Part shown: piece by piece, positions 42,121 to 52,864 of the stretch
Numbering within the stretch: the first letter of the stretch is position 1
How the letters are laid out: each line of letters begins with the position of its first letter
Assembly (NCBI RefSeq): GCF_002163585.1
Contig: NZ_CP015579.1
Location: 186,001 to 250,000 of the forward strand
Origin: Tatumella citrea
GTDB lineage: Bacteria; Pseudomonadota; Gammaproteobacteria; Enterobacterales; Enterobacteriaceae
Direction: 5' to 3'
Length of the DNA: 64,000 bases
Program-made: the position numbers and the translations under genes
The notes under the pieces: generated by a model
Database searches by the model: none
What the model was told of the DNA's origin: nothing
The model's input: only the letters and a program-made list of their open reading frames with translations

Positions 42121-43557
42121 TCAGTACTGCTGGTAAAGATCGCGATACAGACGACTTTCAAAGCGCACCAGCGGAGCACGGCGGGTACGCTGATCCTGAG
42201 GAGGCACAGCATATCCGGAGAGGTACTGAACAAAAGCAATTTTACTGCCGTTGGCGGTAGTCAGGAAACCTGCCAGGTTATAGACCCCTTGCAAAGAACC
42301 AGTTTTCGCCGACAACTTGCCATCCACTCCGGCTTCATGTAAACCGCCGCGATACTGCAGGGTTCCGTCATGTCCGGACAGTGGCAACATACTGATAAAG
42401 TCCAGAGTGCTGTCATTTTTACCAATGTACTGCAATGCCTGCATCATAGTAGTCGGTGCGACCAGATCGTGGCGGGACAGCCCCGAACCATCCATCTGTA
42501 CCGTGTTCCCCAAATCAATCCCTGCTTTCTCTTTCAGTATTCGCCTCACCGCATCAGAACCTGCACGGTAGGTACCCGGGACATTAAAGAAGTGATGACC
42601 AATGGTACGGAAAATGGTATCGGCGTACATGTTATCTGATACTTTCAGCATGTGGTGCAACAGGTCATGTAATGGCGCTGAATCATGACTGGCAAGCACT
42701 GTACCCGGCGGGGTAGGCTGGGTTTGCCGCAACAGATGACCACTGTAGTCGATATCGGCCTGTCGCAGTTCATCACGCAGAATTTCACCGGCCCAGGCGG
42801 CACCATCCTGTACTGCAAAAGCTAAAGGAAGAGGATCGGCACGTTTACGCAGACAGCCGGTGAGGGTATAGCGGTTTAATTCGCCAGGTACCACATCCAG
42901 CTCACAGTACTGGCCTTCACCGGAATCAGGGGCGATGGTTTTCACTTCACTGAACATATGGGCCGGATAGTAGGAAGCGATACGAATATAGGCATCCTGT
43001 CCCGGAGTATCTGCGCTGTAAAGGGCAACAGAAAAACAGTTCTTATCGATAATTGCGGCACCCGGTGGGGCGCTAAAACACTGAGTCAGATCGTTCCAGG
43101 GCCAACCTGGCGCAGCGTCATGGCTGGCAAATACTGAAGTATCAATGACCAGGTTGCCCTGAATATGAGTGATACCCTGTTTTTTCAGACTGCTGACCAT
43201 AGCCCGCAAATCCTGGCGGGTGAATGACGGGTCACCGTCAAAGCGTGCCACCAGATCACCCTGTAATGTACCGTTACTGATTTTACCTTTTGTTTCAAAC
43301 GTGGTCTGAAACCTGAAATCTTTACCCAGTTCCAGAAGCGCGGCCAGTGACGTGAAAATTTTCATGGTACTGGCAGGCAACGACATACGCTGGCCGTTAT
43401 AGTCCACTAAAGGTTCCTGCGAGCCGACTTTTTGTGCCAGGAACCCCAGACTGGTCCCGCTTGGCAAATATTGTGTATATTGCTCTACAGGGATAGCGGC
43501 CTGAGCCTGCAGAGTAAAAGCGAGAGTCAATCCTGATATAAGTCGTAAAAATCGCAT
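42121..43557 (-). CDS. dacB: D-alanyl-D-alanine carboxypeptidase/endopeptidase DacB (PBP4)
   Basis: Periplasmic penicillin-binding protein 4, which trims and cuts peptide cross-links. The 478 residues match E. coli (477). The signal peptide ends near LQAQA (20), followed by AIPVEQYTQYLPSG. The active-site motifs are STMK (Ser63), SDN and KTGSLQG. The 11 bases to the fepA terminator are all that separates it from the siderophore cluster. In E. coli dacB is convergent directly with obgE. Confidence 0.96.
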   Translation of the reverse strand: MRFLRLISGLTLAFTLQAQAAIPVEQYTQYLPSGTSLGFLAQKVGSQEPLVDYNGQRMSLPASTMKIFTSLAALLELGKDFRFQTTFETKGKISNGTLQGDLVARFDGDPSFTRQDLRAMVSSLKKQGITHIQGNLVIDTSVFASHDAAPGWPWNDLTQCFSAPPGAAIIDKNCFSVALYSADTPGQDAYIRIASYYPAHMFSEVKTIAPDSGEGQYCELDVVPGELNRYTLTGCLRKRADPLPLAFAVQDGAAWAGEILRDELRQADIDYSGHLLRQTQPTPPGTVLASHDSAPLHDLLHHMLKVSDNMYADTIFRTIGHHFFNVPGTYRAGSDAVRRILKEKAGIDLGNTVQMDGSGLSRHDLVAPTTMMQALQYIGKNDSTLDFISMLPLSGHDGTLQYRGGLHEAGVDGKLSAKTGSLQGVYNLAGFLTTANGSKIAFVQYLSGYAVPPQDQRTRRAPLVRFESRLYRDLYQQY

Positions 43558-43631
43558 AATCTCGGGCTAAGTGACGGAGGAAGCCGCAATACTACGTCCC
43601 CTTATGGGGCAAAGTAAACGATGACCCATAG

Positions 43632-43659
43632 GGAACTCCGGGGTAAAATACGTATCAAA
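43632..43659 (+). promoter_or_regulatory. Candidate sigma-E promoter upstream of greA
   Basis: GGAACTC, 16 bases, TCAAA closely follows the sigma-E pattern GGAACTT-N16-TCAAA. It lies about 140 bases upstream of greA, and E. coli greA is reported to have a sigma-E promoter. The leader also holds GTCATC / GATGAC (43752-43769), a 6-bp hairpin without a T-run. Confidence 0.5.
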
Positions 43660-43801
43660 ATGAAAAACTGATGCTTGCCTGTGGTTAAACATACCCCGGG
43701 CAGGCTTGTTTTATTCTGAAATTAATGCGTTACAGGGCGCTATTCTCTGTAGTCATCAGTCAGGATGACACTTCTACACATAAGATAATGAGGAGTTTAA
43801 G

Positions 43802-44278
43802 ATGAGTCAGGTTCCTATGACGCTGCGTGGTGCTGAAAAACTGCGTACAGAACTTGAAGAGCTGAAAACTGTGAAGCGTCCCCGCATCATCGCCTCTATC
43901 GCGGAAGCGCGTGAGCACGGCGATCTGAAAGAAAACGCGGAGTATCATGCTGCCCGTGAAGAGCAGGGATTTTGTGAAGGGCGTATTCAGGAAATTGAAG
44001 CAAAATTATCCAACGCTCAGATCATCGATATCACTAAAATGCCGGCCACAGGGCGGGTTATTTTTGGATCAACCGTCACAGTTTATAACACCGGAACCGA
44101 TGAAGAATCGACTTACCGGATTGTGGGTGACGATGAGGCTGATTTTAAGCAAAATCTGATTTCTGTAAATTCTCCGATGGCTCGTGGATTAATTTCCAAG
44201 CAGCAGGATGATGTTGCGCTGATTAAGACCCCGGGCGGTGATGTGGAATATGAGATTCTGCGAGTGGAATACCTGTAA
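43802..44278 (+). CDS. greA: Transcription elongation factor GreA
   Basis: Rescues backtracked RNA polymerase by stimulating transcript cleavage through the secondary channel. The 158 residues match E. coli. The N-terminal coiled coil carries the acidic tip ([19 protein letters not shown]), and the C-terminal FKBP-like domain ends [21 protein letters not shown] site lies before the ATG at 43802. Confidence 0.97.
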   Translation: MSQVPMTLRGAEKLRTELEELKTVKRPRIIASIAEAREHGDLKENAEYHAAREEQGFCEGRIQEIEAKLSNAQIIDITKMPATGRVIFGSTVTVYNTGTDEESTYRIVGDDEADFKQNLISVNSPMARGLISKQQDDVALIKTPGGDVEYEILRVEYL

Positions 44279-44415
44279 TCTCTTGCTAAGCTTAAGTAAC
44301 AGATTGTCACTTTCGCGGTTAAGTGACTCAGCGGATAGGTAAAAATGTGCGGTAACTCTGCATTGATTTACTTAGCGTGGTAACATAAGTTGCCTGAATG
44401 AAATGTAAAGAATGG

Positions 44416-44439
44416 AAAAGGCCGCAGGTGCGGCCTTTT
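44416..44439. terminator. Bidirectional terminator between greA and yhbY
   Basis: AAAAGGCCGC and GCGGCCTTTT form a 10-bp stem around AGGT. The A- and T-tracts allow termination in both directions. It is 140 bases after greA and 60 bases after yhbY in the other direction. Confidence 0.88.
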
Positions 44440-44498
44440 AACCCACAGCGCAGCTGTGGCAATTTCTTCGGGCGCCGTTACCGGTACGGCAGAGAAAT

Positions 44499-44792
44499 TC
44501 AGCGAGGCAGAGAAATTTTATTCTCTTTTGAGCGGCGATACAGCACCAGGATTTTGCCAATAACCTGAACTTCTGCGGCCTTGGTTTCACGAACAATAGC
44601 ATTTACAATCAAAGCCTTAGTTTCGCGGTCTTCGCCGGCAATCTTCACTTTGATCAGTTCGTGATGTTCCAGCGCGCTCTCGATTTCAGCCAGTACACCC
44701 TCTGTCAGGCCATTGTTGCCTAACATGACAACTGGCTTCAGAGGATGGGCCAGGCCTTTCAGGTGCTGTTTTTGTTTGGTACTCAGATTCAT
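44499..44792 (-). CDS. yhbY: Ribosome assembly RNA-binding protein YhbY (CRM domain)
   Basis: Small CRM-domain protein associated with pre-50S particles. The 97 residues equal E. coli. The start [20 protein letters not shown] and the CRM loop [11 protein letters not shown] are conserved, as is the end KENKISLPR. Divergent from rlmE. Confidence 0.95.
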   Translation of the reverse strand: MNLSTKQKQHLKGLAHPLKPVVMLGNNGLTEGVLAEIESALEHHELIKVKIAGEDRETKALIVNAIVRETKAAEVQVIGKILVLYRRSKENKISLPR

Positions 44793-44814
44793 CGTATTAT
44801 TTACTTACTCAGGG

Positions 44815-44843
44815 ATTGAAAACGGTTCATTCTACCGCCATCT
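44815..44843 (+). promoter_or_regulatory. Candidate sigma-32 heat-shock promoter of rlmE-ftsH
   Basis: ATTGAAA, 14 bases, CGCCATCT resembles the sigma-32 consensus CTTGAAA-N13-15-CCCCATNT with one mismatch in each half. It lies about 70 bases before rlmE. E. coli rlmE-ftsH is heat-shock regulated, which supports the call. Confidence 0.6.
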
Positions 44844-44917
44844 CTGGTATATCGCCAAATCAACACGACTTATACGTGATGATTTCTCGCGACAAGCACG
44901 AATTAGTTGGAATAATT

Positions 44918-45547
44918 ATGACCGGTAAAAAGCGTTCGGCCAGTTCCAGCCGCTGGCTTCAGGAACACTTTAGCGATAAGTATGTGCTGCAGGCACAAAA
45001 AAAAGGATTGCGCTCACGCGCCTGGTTCAAACTGGATGAAATTCAGCAAGGTGACAAATTATTCAAACCAGGCATGACGGTTGTTGACCTTGGTGCGGCT
45101 CCGGGTGGCTGGTCGCAATATGTGGTTCAACAAATCGGTTCCAAAGGGCGTATTATTGCTTGCGACCTGCTGCCGATGGACCCTATTGTAGGGGTAGACT
45201 TCCTGCAGGGTGATTTTCGCGACCAGGCGGTTTTAGCAGCATTGCTGGAACGTGTAGGTGATGAGAAAGTTCAGGTCGTCATGTCTGATATGGCACCGAA
45301 TATGAGTGGTACTCCGGCAGTGGATATTCCACGTTCGATGTATCTGATAGAACTGGCGTTGGATATGTGTCGGGATATTCTGGCGCCGGGTGGTAGTTTT
45401 GTAGTGAAAGTGTTTCAGGGAGATGGCTTCGATGAATACCTGCGGGAAATTCGCTCCCTGTTTACGAAAGTGAAAATTCGGAAGCCTGACGCTTCACGTT
45501 CACGTTCACGTGAAGTGTACATTGTAGCGACTGGGCGCAAACTATAG
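44918..45547 (+). CDS. rlmE: 23S rRNA (uridine-2'-O-)-methyltransferase RlmE
   Basis: Methylates U2552 in the A-loop of 23S rRNA late in 50S assembly. The start at 44918 ([18 protein letters not shown]) gives 209 residues, the E. coli length; the frame is open upstream without homology. The SAM-binding motif is [15 protein letters not shown]. Catalytic-site segments [27 protein letters not shown] and SREVYIVA are present. It is followed 46 bases later by ftsH. Confidence 0.96.
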   Translation: MTGKKRSASSSRWLQEHFSDKYVLQAQKKGLRSRAWFKLDEIQQGDKLFKPGMTVVDLGAAPGGWSQYVVQQIGSKGRIIACDLLPMDPIVGVDFLQGDFRDQAVLAALLERVGDEKVQVVMSDMAPNMSGTPAVDIPRSMYLIELALDMCRDILAPGGSFVVKVFQGDGFDEYLREIRSLFTKVKIRKPDASRSRSREVYIVATGRKL

Positions 45548-45593
45548 TACCCTACGCTGTCTGTTAACATCGTTGTAATATGAGGTTAATCCC

Positions 45594-47546
45594 TTGAGTG
45601 ACATGGCGAAAAACCTGATTCTCTGGCTAGTCATCGCGGTAGTACTGATGTCGGTGTTCCAGAGCTTTGGGCCCAGCGAGTCGAATGGCCGGAGGGTTGA
45701 TTACTCAACTTTCCTGTCGGAAGTGAACCAGGATCAGGTCCGCGAGGCACGTATTAACGGGCGTGAAATTAACGTTATCAAAAAAGACAGTGGAAAATAT
45801 ACGACCTATATTCCTGTCAACGATCCCAAGTTGCTCGATAATCTGCTGACTAAAAATGTAAAAGTCGTTGGTGAGCCGCCTGAAGAGCCAAGTCTGCTGA
45901 CTTCTATCTTCATCTCCTGGTTCCCGATGCTGTTACTGATAGGCGTGTGGATCTTCTTTATGCGCCAGATGCAAGGCGGCGGCGGCAAAGGCGCGATGTC
46001 TTTCGGTAAGAGCAAAGCGCGTATGCTCACCGAAGACCAGATTAAGACCACTTTTGCTGATGTTGCCGGGTGTGATGAAGCGAAAGAGGAAGTCGGTGAG
46101 CTGGTAGAATACCTGCGTGAACCGAGCCGCTTCCAGAAACTGGGTGGTAAAATTCCTAAGGGCGTGCTGATGGTAGGCCCTCCGGGTACCGGTAAAACAT
46201 TACTGGCGAAAGCGATTGCCGGTGAAGCCAAGGTCCCGTTCTTTACCATTTCCGGTTCTGACTTTGTTGAAATGTTTGTCGGTGTCGGTGCATCCCGTGT
46301 TCGTGACATGTTCGAACAGGCGAAGAAAGCTGCTCCATGTATTATCTTCATCGATGAAATCGATGCCGTGGGTCGCCAACGTGGTGCAGGCCTGGGTGGC
46401 GGACATGATGAACGTGAACAAACACTGAACCAGATGCTGGTTGAGATGGATGGGTTCGAAGGCAACGAAGGTATTATCGTCATTGCTGCAACTAACCGTC
46501 CGGATGTTCTTGACCCTGCATTGCTGCGTCCTGGTCGTTTTGACCGTCAGGTAGTGGTTGGTTTGCCGGATGTTCGCGGCCGTGAACAGATTCTTAAAGT
46601 GCATATGCGTCGCGTACCGTTAGCGACAGATATTGATGCAGCGATTATCGCCCGCGGTACTCCTGGTTTCTCAGGGGCTGATCTGGCTAACCTGGTCAAT
46701 GAAGCAGCATTGTTTGCAGCCCGTGGTAACAAACGTGTTGTGTCGATGGTTGAGTTCGAGAAAGCCAAAGACAAAATCATGATGGGTGCTGAACGTCGCT
46801 CAATGGTGATGACGGAAGCTCAGAAAGAGTCGACGGCATACCATGAAGCAGGACATGCCATTATTGGTCGTCTGGTTCCTGAACATGACCCGGTGCATAA
46901 AGTGACCATTATTCCTCGTGGTCGTGCATTAGGCGTAACCTTCTTCCTGCCGGAAGGAGATGCTATCAGTGCCAGTCGCCAGAAACTCGAAAGTCAGATC
47001 TCTACGCTGTATGGTGGTCGTCTGGCAGAAGAGATTATCTATGGTGTCGAAAAGGTTTCTACCGGGGCATCTAACGATATTAAAGTGGCCACCAATCTGG
47101 CACGTAACATGGTTACGCAATGGGGCTTCTCAGAAAAACTGGGACCATTACTGTATGCTGAGGAAGATGGTGAAGTGTTCCTCGGTCGTTCAGTTGCCAA
47201 AGCGAAACATATGTCTGATGAGACTGCTCGTATTATCGACCAGGAAGTTAAACACCTGATTGACAGTAACTATCAACGTGCTCGTGTCATTCTTAATGAA
47301 AACATGGATATTCTGCATTCCATGAAAGACGCATTAATGAAGTACGAGACTATCGATGCACCGCAGATTGATGATCTGATGGCCCGCCGTGAAGTACGTC
47401 CGCCGGCTGGCTGGGAAGAACCTAAGAACAATGGTTCTTCTTCAGACAACAACAGTGGTACTCCGGCTCCTCAGGCTCCGCGTCCGGTTGATGAACCGCG
47501 CACTGAGAACCCTGGTAACACCATGTCTGAATCATTCGATAAATAA
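45594..47546 (+). CDS. ftsH: ATP-dependent zinc metalloprotease FtsH
   Basis: Membrane-anchored AAA+ protease that degrades LpxC, sigma-32 and misfolded membrane proteins. Two transmembrane helices (about 7-25 and 100-122) flank a periplasmic domain. Walker A is GPPGTGKT, Walker B IIFIDEID, the second region of homology follows, and zinc site HEAGH starts at residue 417. I give the TTG at 45594, because GAGG lies 8 bases before it; the ATG at 45603 (MAKNLILW) matches the 644-residue E. coli annotation and is equally possible. The C-terminal 40 residues are Asn/Ser/Pro-rich. Confidence 0.97.
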   Translation: MSDMAKNLILWLVIAVVLMSVFQSFGPSESNGRRVDYSTFLSEVNQDQVREARINGREINVIKKDSGKYTTYIPVNDPKLLDNLLTKNVKVVGEPPEEPSLLTSIFISWFPMLLLIGVWIFFMRQMQGGGGKGAMSFGKSKARMLTEDQIKTTFADVAGCDEAKEEVGELVEYLREPSRFQKLGGKIPKGVLMVGPPGTGKTLLAKAIAGEAKVPFFTISGSDFVEMFVGVGASRVRDMFEQAKKAAPCIIFIDEIDAVGRQRGAGLGGGHDEREQTLNQMLVEMDGFEGNEGIIVIAATNRPDVLDPALLRPGRFDRQVVVGLPDVRGREQILKVHMRRVPLATDIDAAIIARGTPGFSGADLANLVNEAALFAARGNKRVVSMVEFEKAKDKIMMGAERRSMVMTEAQKESTAYHEAGHAIIGRLVPEHDPVHKVTIIPRGRALGVTFFLPEGDAISASRQKLESQISTLYGGRLAEEIIYGVEKVSTGASNDIKVATNLARNMVTQWGFSEKLGPLLYAEEDGEVFLGRSVAKAKHMSDETARIIDQEVKHLIDSNYQRARVILNENMDILHSMKDALMKYETIDAPQIDDLMARREVRPPAGWEEPKNNGSSSDNNSGTPAPQAPRPVDEPRTENPGNTMSESFDK

Positions 47547-47567
47547 GATGTTTTTGCGTTAAAATAC

Positions 47568-47595
47568 AACCCCGGCTGGTCCGGGGTTTTTTTTT
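47568..47595 (+). terminator. Terminator of rlmE-ftsH
   Basis: AACCCCGG and CCGGGGTT form an 8-bp stem with a CTGGT loop, followed by a run of nine T residues. It lies between ftsH and folP, so folP expression depends on readthrough or on its own promoter. Confidence 0.93.
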
Positions 47596-47624
47596 GCTAA
47601 TTTTTGTTGCCAGGAGACCATCTG

Positions 47625-48458
47625 ATGAAGTTGTACGCCAGGGATTCTGAACTTGACCTGTCATTTCCCCATGTGATGGGAATTCTGAATATTACCCCTG
47701 ATTCATTTTCGGATGGTGGCAGCCATGCGACATTAACCGATGCTATTACTCATACCAATGAAATGGTTAATGCCGGTGCAACTATTATTGATGTCGGAGG
47801 CGAATCGACCCGTCCCGGAGCCGCCGATGTCAGTGTGGAAGAAGAGCTGGAGCGGGTGATCCCGGTGGTGACCGAAATTGCCCGGCGGTTTGAGGTCTGG
47901 ATTTCGGTAGATACATCCCGGCCAGAAGTGATCCGCGAGTCTGCGCGTGCAGGTGCCCATCTGATTAACGATATCCGGGCTTTGCAGGTACCAGGGGCCT
48001 TGTCGGCAGCTGCTGACACCGGATTACCCGTTTGTATTATGCATATGCAGGGGCAGCCAAAAACAATGCAACAGGCGCCTGACTATGATGATGTCGTGGC
48101 TGAAGTGGACAGCTTTTTCACCGAGCAGATTGAACGCTGCCTTGCCGGAGGCATAAAAAAACAGAACCTGATACTCGACCCGGGCTATGGTTTTGGTAAA
48201 ACAGTGACACATAATTACCAGTTGCTGGCAAACCTGAGTCATTTTCATCATTTCGGATTGCCTCTGTTGGCCGGAATGTCCAGAAAATCGATGATTGGCC
48301 AGCTGTTAAATGTCGGGCCGTCACAACGACTGAGTGGTAGCCTGGCTTGTGCTGTGATTGCTGCGATGCAGGGAGCGCAAATTCTCCGTGTGCATGATGT
48401 TAAAGAAACCGTTGAAGCAATGCGGGTTGCAGAAGCCACATTAAGAGCGAAAGGATAA
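47625..48458 (+). CDS. folP: Dihydropteroate synthase FolP
   Basis: Condenses p-aminobenzoate with a dihydropterin diphosphate in folate synthesis, and is the sulfonamide target. The start at 47625 ([15 protein letters not shown]) gives 277 residues with AGGAGA 7 bases upstream; an upstream GTG/TTG-type extension has no homology. Pterin-binding motifs [29 protein letters not shown] and [11 protein letters not shown] are intact. It is followed 4 bases later by glmM. Confidence 0.96.
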   Translation: MKLYARDSELDLSFPHVMGILNITPDSFSDGGSHATLTDAITHTNEMVNAGATIIDVGGESTRPGAADVSVEEELERVIPVVTEIARRFEVWISVDTSRPEVIRESARAGAHLINDIRALQVPGALSAAADTGLPVCIMHMQGQPKTMQQAPDYDDVVAEVDSFFTEQIERCLAGGIKKQNLILDPGYGFGKTVTHNYQLLANLSHFHHFGLPLLAGMSRKSMIGQLLNVGPSQRLSGSLACAVIAAMQGAQILRVHDVKETVEAMRVAEATLRAKG

Positions 48459-48462
48459 CAGT

Positions 48463-49797
48463 ATGAGTGAGCGTAAATATTTCGGCACCGATGGAATTCG
48501 TGGCAAAGTTGGGGAAGCGCCTATTACGCCAGATTTTGTCCTGAAACTGGGCTGGGCCGCCGGGAAAGTGTTGGCGCGGCATGGCTCGAAAAAAATTATT
48601 ATCGGCAAAGATACGCGTATTTCCGGCTATATGCTGGAGTCTGCGCTGGAAGCCGGCCTGGCTGCTGCGGGTTTATCAGCGGCATTTACCGGTCCAATGC
48701 CAACACCGGCTATTGCCTATCTTACCCGGACTTTCCGGGCTGAAGCCGGGATTGTCATTTCTGCTTCGCATAATCCTTTTGATGATAACGGCATCAAATT
48801 TTTCTCTACCGAAGGTAAGAAGTTGCCGGATGAGGTGGAAGCTGCGATTGAGCTGGAAATGGAAAAGACCATTACCTGCGTTCCTTCAGCAGAACTCGGA
48901 CGTGCCAGCAGGATTGTTGATGCCGCCGGCCGTTATATTGAATTCTGTAAAGGGACCTTTCCAAGCGAACTCAATCTTAATGGCATGAAAATCGTCGTTG
49001 ATTGTGCCAATGGCGCGACTTACCACATTGCCCCCAACGTGCTGCGTGAACTCGGCGCTGAAGTGATTACTATCGCGGCTCAGCCTGACGGGATGAACAT
49101 TAATAAAGAGTGTGGTGCTACCGACCTGCGGCTGTTACAAAAGCGCGTGCTGGACGAACAGGCCCATCTTGGCATTGCCTATGATGGTGATGGCGACCGC
49201 ATTATGATGGTTGACCACCAAGGTAATCAGGTCGACGGAGACCTGATTCTGTATATCGTGGCTCGTGAAAAGCTTCGCCAGGGAAAATTACGTGGCGGCG
49301 TTGTCGGCACATTAATGAGTAATATGGGCCTGGAACTGGCACTAAAACAGCTGGGTATTCCGTTTGCCAGAGCAAAAGTGGGTGACCGCTATGTTCTGGA
49401 AAAACTGCAGGAAAAAGGCTGGCAGCTGGGCGCTGAGAATTCAGGTCATGTCATCCTGCTGGATAAAACCACCACCGGTGATGGAATTGTGGCCGGTCTG
49501 CAGGTGCTGACAGCGATGGTACGCAACCATATGAGCCTGCACGATCTGTGCAGTGGTATGAAATTGCTGCCTCAGATACTGGTGAATGTAAGTTTCAGCG
49601 GTGAGGCAGATCCGTTGCTGGCTGAATCAGTGATCCAGGCTTCTGAAGCTGTAGAGAAAGAGCTGGCGGGCCGTGGCAGAGTATTGTTGCGTAAATCAGG
49701 TACCGAGCCATTGATCCGTGTGATGGTTGAAGGTGAGGATCGTCAGCAGGTGACTTTGCTGGCTAACCGGATTGCCGATGCGGTAAAAGCCGTATAA
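48463..49797 (+). CDS. glmM: Phosphoglucosamine mutase GlmM
   Basis: Interconverts glucosamine-6-phosphate and glucosamine-1-phosphate, feeding peptidoglycan and LPS precursors. The 444 residues match E. coli (445). The phosphorylated Ser102 lies in [12 protein letters not shown], the metal loop is DGDGDR, the sugar loop [10 protein letters not shown], and the phosphate loop [12 protein letters not shown]. The folP-glmM order is enteric. RapZ, which controls the previous step of this pathway, is encoded at 8286-9140. Confidence 0.97.
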   Translation: MSERKYFGTDGIRGKVGEAPITPDFVLKLGWAAGKVLARHGSKKIIIGKDTRISGYMLESALEAGLAAAGLSAAFTGPMPTPAIAYLTRTFRAEAGIVISASHNPFDDNGIKFFSTEGKKLPDEVEAAIELEMEKTITCVPSAELGRASRIVDAAGRYIEFCKGTFPSELNLNGMKIVVDCANGATYHIAPNVLRELGAEVITIAAQPDGMNINKECGATDLRLLQKRVLDEQAHLGIAYDGDGDRIMMVDHQGNQVDGDLILYIVAREKLRQGKLRGGVVGTLMSNMGLELALKQLGIPFARAKVGDRYVLEKLQEKGWQLGAENSGHVILLDKTTTGDGIVAGLQVLTAMVRNHMSLHDLCSGMKLLPQILVNVSFSGEADPLLAESVIQASEAVEKELAGRGRVLLRKSGTEPLIRVMVEGEDRQQVTLLANRIADAVKAV

Positions 49798-50055
49798 TTA
49801 AAGCCATACGCAGCCGGGGCGCAGAAAACTCTCACCGTGTTCCGGCTCAAAGAATGGTGCTTTTGGTAAAGTGAAGGTGATAATTGCGGTAGACTGCTGT
49901 TTTTATCACCAAACGAAAGCGGCGCATTAAATTGCTCTTGCAGAGCGTGTCGCCATTGGTTAGTATTCAGACCCGCTTCTGGTGGGTGTAAATATACCCA
50001 TTGGCGCCAGGTGAAGTTTTAACTGTACGGTAGCGTGCAAGGAAACAGGTTAATT

Positions 50056-50391
50056 ATGTACGAAGCTCTTTTAGTTATTTTCCTTCTGGTAGCAGTCAGC
50101 CTGGTAGCTATGGTGATGCTGCAGCAAGGTAAAGGCGCTGATATGGGTGCATCCTTTGGTGCTGGTGCGTCAGGAACATTGTTTGGTTCTACCGGGTCAG
50201 GTAACTTTATGACTCGCATGACCGGCATTCTGGCTGCGCTGTTCTTTATCATTAGTCTGCTGCTTGGCAACCTGAACACAAATAAAACTGCCAAAGGAAG
50301 TGAGTGGGATAATCTGAGTGCCCCTGTGAAGTCTGAACAGACTCAACAGCCAGCCAAACCGGCAGCACCAGGTAGTGATATCCCGCAGTAA
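50056..50391 (+). CDS. secG: Preprotein translocase subunit SecG
   Basis: Small inner-membrane subunit of SecYEG that eases SecA cycling. The start at 50056 (MYEALLVIFLLVAVSLV) gives 111 residues against 110 in E. coli. Two transmembrane helices (about 3-20 and 53-72) surround LQQGKGADMGASFGAGASGTLFG. The C-terminal tail is Gln/Pro/Ala-rich. The 258 bases between glmM and secG carry no gene, only a weak dyad (TGGGT / ACCCA) near 50000. The leucine tRNA gene follows 48 bases after the stop. Confidence 0.95.
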   Translation: MYEALLVIFLLVAVSLVAMVMLQQGKGADMGASFGAGASGTLFGSTGSGNFMTRMTGILAALFFIISLLLGNLNTNKTAKGSEWDNLSAPVKSEQTQQPAKPAAPGSDIPQ

Positions 50392-50439
50392 GCAGTAATC
50401 CTACTTTCGACGAATGATTTGCCCGTCGTCTTAAGCAGT

Positions 50440-50526
50440 ACCGAGGTGGTGGAATTGGTAGACACGCTACCTTGAGGTGGTAGTGCCCATTAGGGCTTAC
50501 GGGTTCAAGTCCCGTCCTCGGTACCA
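50440..50526 (+). tRNA. leuU: tRNA-Leu (anticodon GAG)
   Basis: 87-nt class II tRNA with an encoded CCA end. The anticodon stem CTACC / GGTAG holds loop TTGAGGT, anticodon GAG at 50474-50476. The long variable arm (GTGCCCATTAGGGCT region) and T arm GGTTCAAGTCC are typical. The acceptor starts ACCGAGG and pairs with CCTCGGT, so the first pair is A1-U72. It is close to E. coli leuU. Position after secG is conserved. Confidence 0.96.
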
Positions 50527-50538
50527 ATTCAGTTAGAC

Positions 50539-50567
50539 TTGCATTTTTTGCATGTTCGGCGTAAAAT
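50539..50567 (+). promoter_or_regulatory. Sigma-70 promoter of metY
   Basis: TTGCAT and TAAAAT are separated by exactly 17 bases, followed by CGCC before the tRNA start. This is a strong stable-RNA promoter and the likely start of the metY-rimP-nusA-infB operon. Confidence 0.75.
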
Positions 50568-50583
50568 TCGCCACGATTTCGGA

Positions 50584-50660
<77 letters not shown>

Positions 50661-50776
50661 CTTTCCCTTAGAGTTGTTTTTCAAAATACCAACAGGTCTC
50701 CGCATTCACCTGGTTTTGAAAAAAATTCTTTTGGTATGTGCTTTGTCGCAGAACGACAGACACAGGGTCCAGTGAT

Positions 50777-50804
50777 AAAAAGCCCCGAATTTTCGGGGTT
50801 TTTT
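50777..50804 (+). terminator. Terminator after metY
   Basis: A-run, GCCCCGA and TCGGGG around a short AT-rich loop, then six T residues. Partial readthrough would feed the rimP-nusA-infB genes. Confidence 0.9.
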
Positions 50805-50826
50805 ATTATCAGGTAATAGTTATTTT

Positions 50827-50846
50827 GGGCTTTAGGCCCTTTTTTT
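50827..50846 (+). terminator. Second, weaker terminator or attenuator before rimP
   Basis: GGGC and GCCC with a TTTAG loop are followed by seven T residues. The 4-bp stem is short, so it probably only reduces transcription into rimP. NusA, encoded in this operon, affects termination at such sites in E. coli. Confidence 0.55.
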
Positions 50847-50863
50847 ATGTCTTGGGGGTGGGC

Positions 50864-51316
50864 TTGTCCACATTAGAGCAAAAATTAACAGAATTAGTCA
50901 CCGCTCCGGTAGAAGCGCTTGGCTACGAACTGGTCGGCATTGAGTTTGTTCGCGGCCGGGTCTCGACGCTGCGCATCTATATCGACAGTGAGGATGGTAT
51001 CAACGTTGATGATTGCGCTGATGTCAGCCGCCAGGTCAGCGCTGTAATGGACGTCGAAGATCCAATTACGGTAGCGTATAACCTTGAAGTTTCATCACCT
51101 GGTCTGGAAAGACCGTTGTTTAACGCAGCACACTATCAGCGTTTTACCGGCGATGAGGTAAGTCTGGTGTTGCGGATTGCGGTACAAAACCGCCGTAAGT
51201 GGCAAGGCATCATTAAAGCCGTAGAAGGCGAAATGGTGACCGTGACCGTCGAGGGTAATGATGAAGTGTTCGCGCTGAGTAATATTCAGAAAGCGAATCT
51301 GGTCCCCCATTTTTAA
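50864..51316 (+). CDS. rimP: Ribosome maturation factor RimP
   Basis: Assembly factor of the 30S subunit. The TTG start at 50864 (read as Met-Ser-Thr-Leu-Glu-Gln) gives 150 residues, the E. coli length, with GGGGGT upstream; a GTG at 50858 is an alternative. The reading frame is open further up through the terminators and should not be used. Conserved segments include [17 protein letters not shown] and [11 protein letters not shown], then NRRKWQG and [15 protein letters not shown] at the end. Confidence 0.94.
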   Translation: MSTLEQKLTELVTAPVEALGYELVGIEFVRGRVSTLRIYIDSEDGINVDDCADVSRQVSAVMDVEDPITVAYNLEVSSPGLERPLFNAAHYQRFTGDEVSLVLRIAVQNRRKWQGIIKAVEGEMVTVTVEGNDEVFALSNIQKANLVPHF

Positions 51317-51340
51317 ACGTCCGGATTGAGGCTAACCAGG

Positions 51341-52846
51341 ATGAACAAAGAAATCTTAGCTGTTGTAGAAGCCGTTTCTAACGAGAAATCCCTGCCGCGC
51401 GAAAAAATTTTTGAGGCGCTGGAAAGTGCGCTTGCAACGGCAACCAAGAAAAAATACGAACAGGAAATTGATGTTCGTGTTTGTATTGATCGTAAAAGTG
51501 GTGACTTTGATACCTTCCGTCGTTGGCTGGTTGTTGAAGAAGTGACGCTGCCGACCCGCGAAATTACGCTGGAAGCTGCTCAGTTCGAAGACGAAAGCCT
51601 CACTCCTGGCGATTATGTTGAAGACCAGATTGAATCTGTAGTTTTTGACCGTATTACGACCCAGACGGCGAAACAGGTTATCGTACAAAAGGTACGTGAA
51701 GCCGAACGTGCTCAGGTTGTTGACCAGTTCCGCGAGCAGGAAGGTGAGATCATCACCGGTGTGGTTAAAAAAGTTAACCGTGACAACATCTCTCTGGAAG
51801 TACGCCCGACAGATGGTTCTGCTACCAGTGCTGAAGCCGTCATCATTCGTGAAGATATGCTGCCACGCGAAAACTTCCGTCCGGGTGACCGTATCCGTGG
51901 GATTCTGTACGCAGTTCGTCCGGAAGCCCGTGGTGCTCAACTGTTCGTCAGCCGCTCTAAGCCGGAAATGCTCAAAGAGCTGTTTCGTATTGAAGTGCCG
52001 GAAATTGGCGAAGAAGTCATTGAGATTAAAGGCGCTGCCCGTGACCCGGGTTCACGTGCCAAGATCGCAGTAAAAACAAATGACAAACGTATCGACCCGG
52101 TAGGCGCATGTGTAGGTATGCGTGGGGCTCGTGTGCAGGCTGTTTCCAGTGAACTGGGCGGTGAGCGTATCGATATCGTGCTGTGGGATGATAATCCGGC
52201 ACAGTTTGTTATTAATGCCATGGCTCCTGCTGATGTCGCCTCCATTGTGGTGGATGAAGACAATCACACCATGGATATCGCTGTTGAAGCCGGTAATCTG
52301 GCTCAGGCGATCGGCCGTAACGGCCAGAACGTGCGTTTAGCCTCTCAGCTGAGTGGCTGGGAACTGAACGTGATGACGGTTGATGACCTGCAGGCGAAGC
52401 ACCAGGCAGAAGCTCATGCAGCCATCGATATGTTCACGAAATACCTCGATATTGACGAGGACTTCGCCACTGCACTGGTTGAAGAAGGATTCTCTACCCT
52501 TGAAGAACTGGCTTATGTGCCGGTAAATGAGCTGCTGGAAATAGACGGGCTCGACGAAGATATGGTAGAGGCCCTGCGTGAGCGAGCTAAAAATGCGTTG
52601 ACCACCCTGGCGTTGGCTAAAGAAGAGAGTCTGGGTAACCAGAAACCTGCGGAAGATTTACTCGCGCTGCAGGGAATGGATAAAGATCTGGCCTATCGTC
52701 TTGCGGCAAAAGGCGTCTGTACTCTGGAAGATTTAGCTGAACAGGGTATTGACGACCTGACAGATATTGAAGAGCTTTCTGCTGAGAAAGCCGGCGAGCT
52801 GATTATGGCCGCACGTAATATCTGCTGGTTCGGCGGTGACGCGTAA
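51341..52846 (+). CDS. nusA: Transcription termination/antitermination factor NusA
   Basis: RNA-polymerase-binding factor for pausing, termination and rRNA antitermination. The start at 51341 ([17 protein letters not shown]) gives 501 residues, six more than E. coli. Domains in order: N-terminal polymerase-binding domain, S1 (about 135-200), two KH domains ([24 protein letters not shown]), and two acidic C-terminal repeats. The extra residues are in S1, where this protein reads [13 protein letters not shown] in place of a shorter E. coli loop. Confidence 0.97.
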   Translation: MNKEILAVVEAVSNEKSLPREKIFEALESALATATKKKYEQEIDVRVCIDRKSGDFDTFRRWLVVEEVTLPTREITLEAAQFEDESLTPGDYVEDQIESVVFDRITTQTAKQVIVQKVREAERAQVVDQFREQEGEIITGVVKKVNRDNISLEVRPTDGSATSAEAVIIREDMLPRENFRPGDRIRGILYAVRPEARGAQLFVSRSKPEMLKELFRIEVPEIGEEVIEIKGAARDPGSRAKIAVKTNDKRIDPVGACVGMRGARVQAVSSELGGERIDIVLWDDNPAQFVINAMAPADVASIVVDEDNHTMDIAVEAGNLAQAIGRNGQNVRLASQLSGWELNVMTVDDLQAKHQAEAHAAIDMFTKYLDIDEDFATALVEEGFSTLEELAYVPVNELLEIDGLDEDMVEALRERAKNALTTLALAKEESLGNQKPAEDLLALQGMDKDLAYRLAAKGVCTLEDLAEQGIDDLTDIEELSAEKAGELIMAARNICWFGGDA

Positions 52847-52864
52847 CAAACAGGAAGGAACAGC

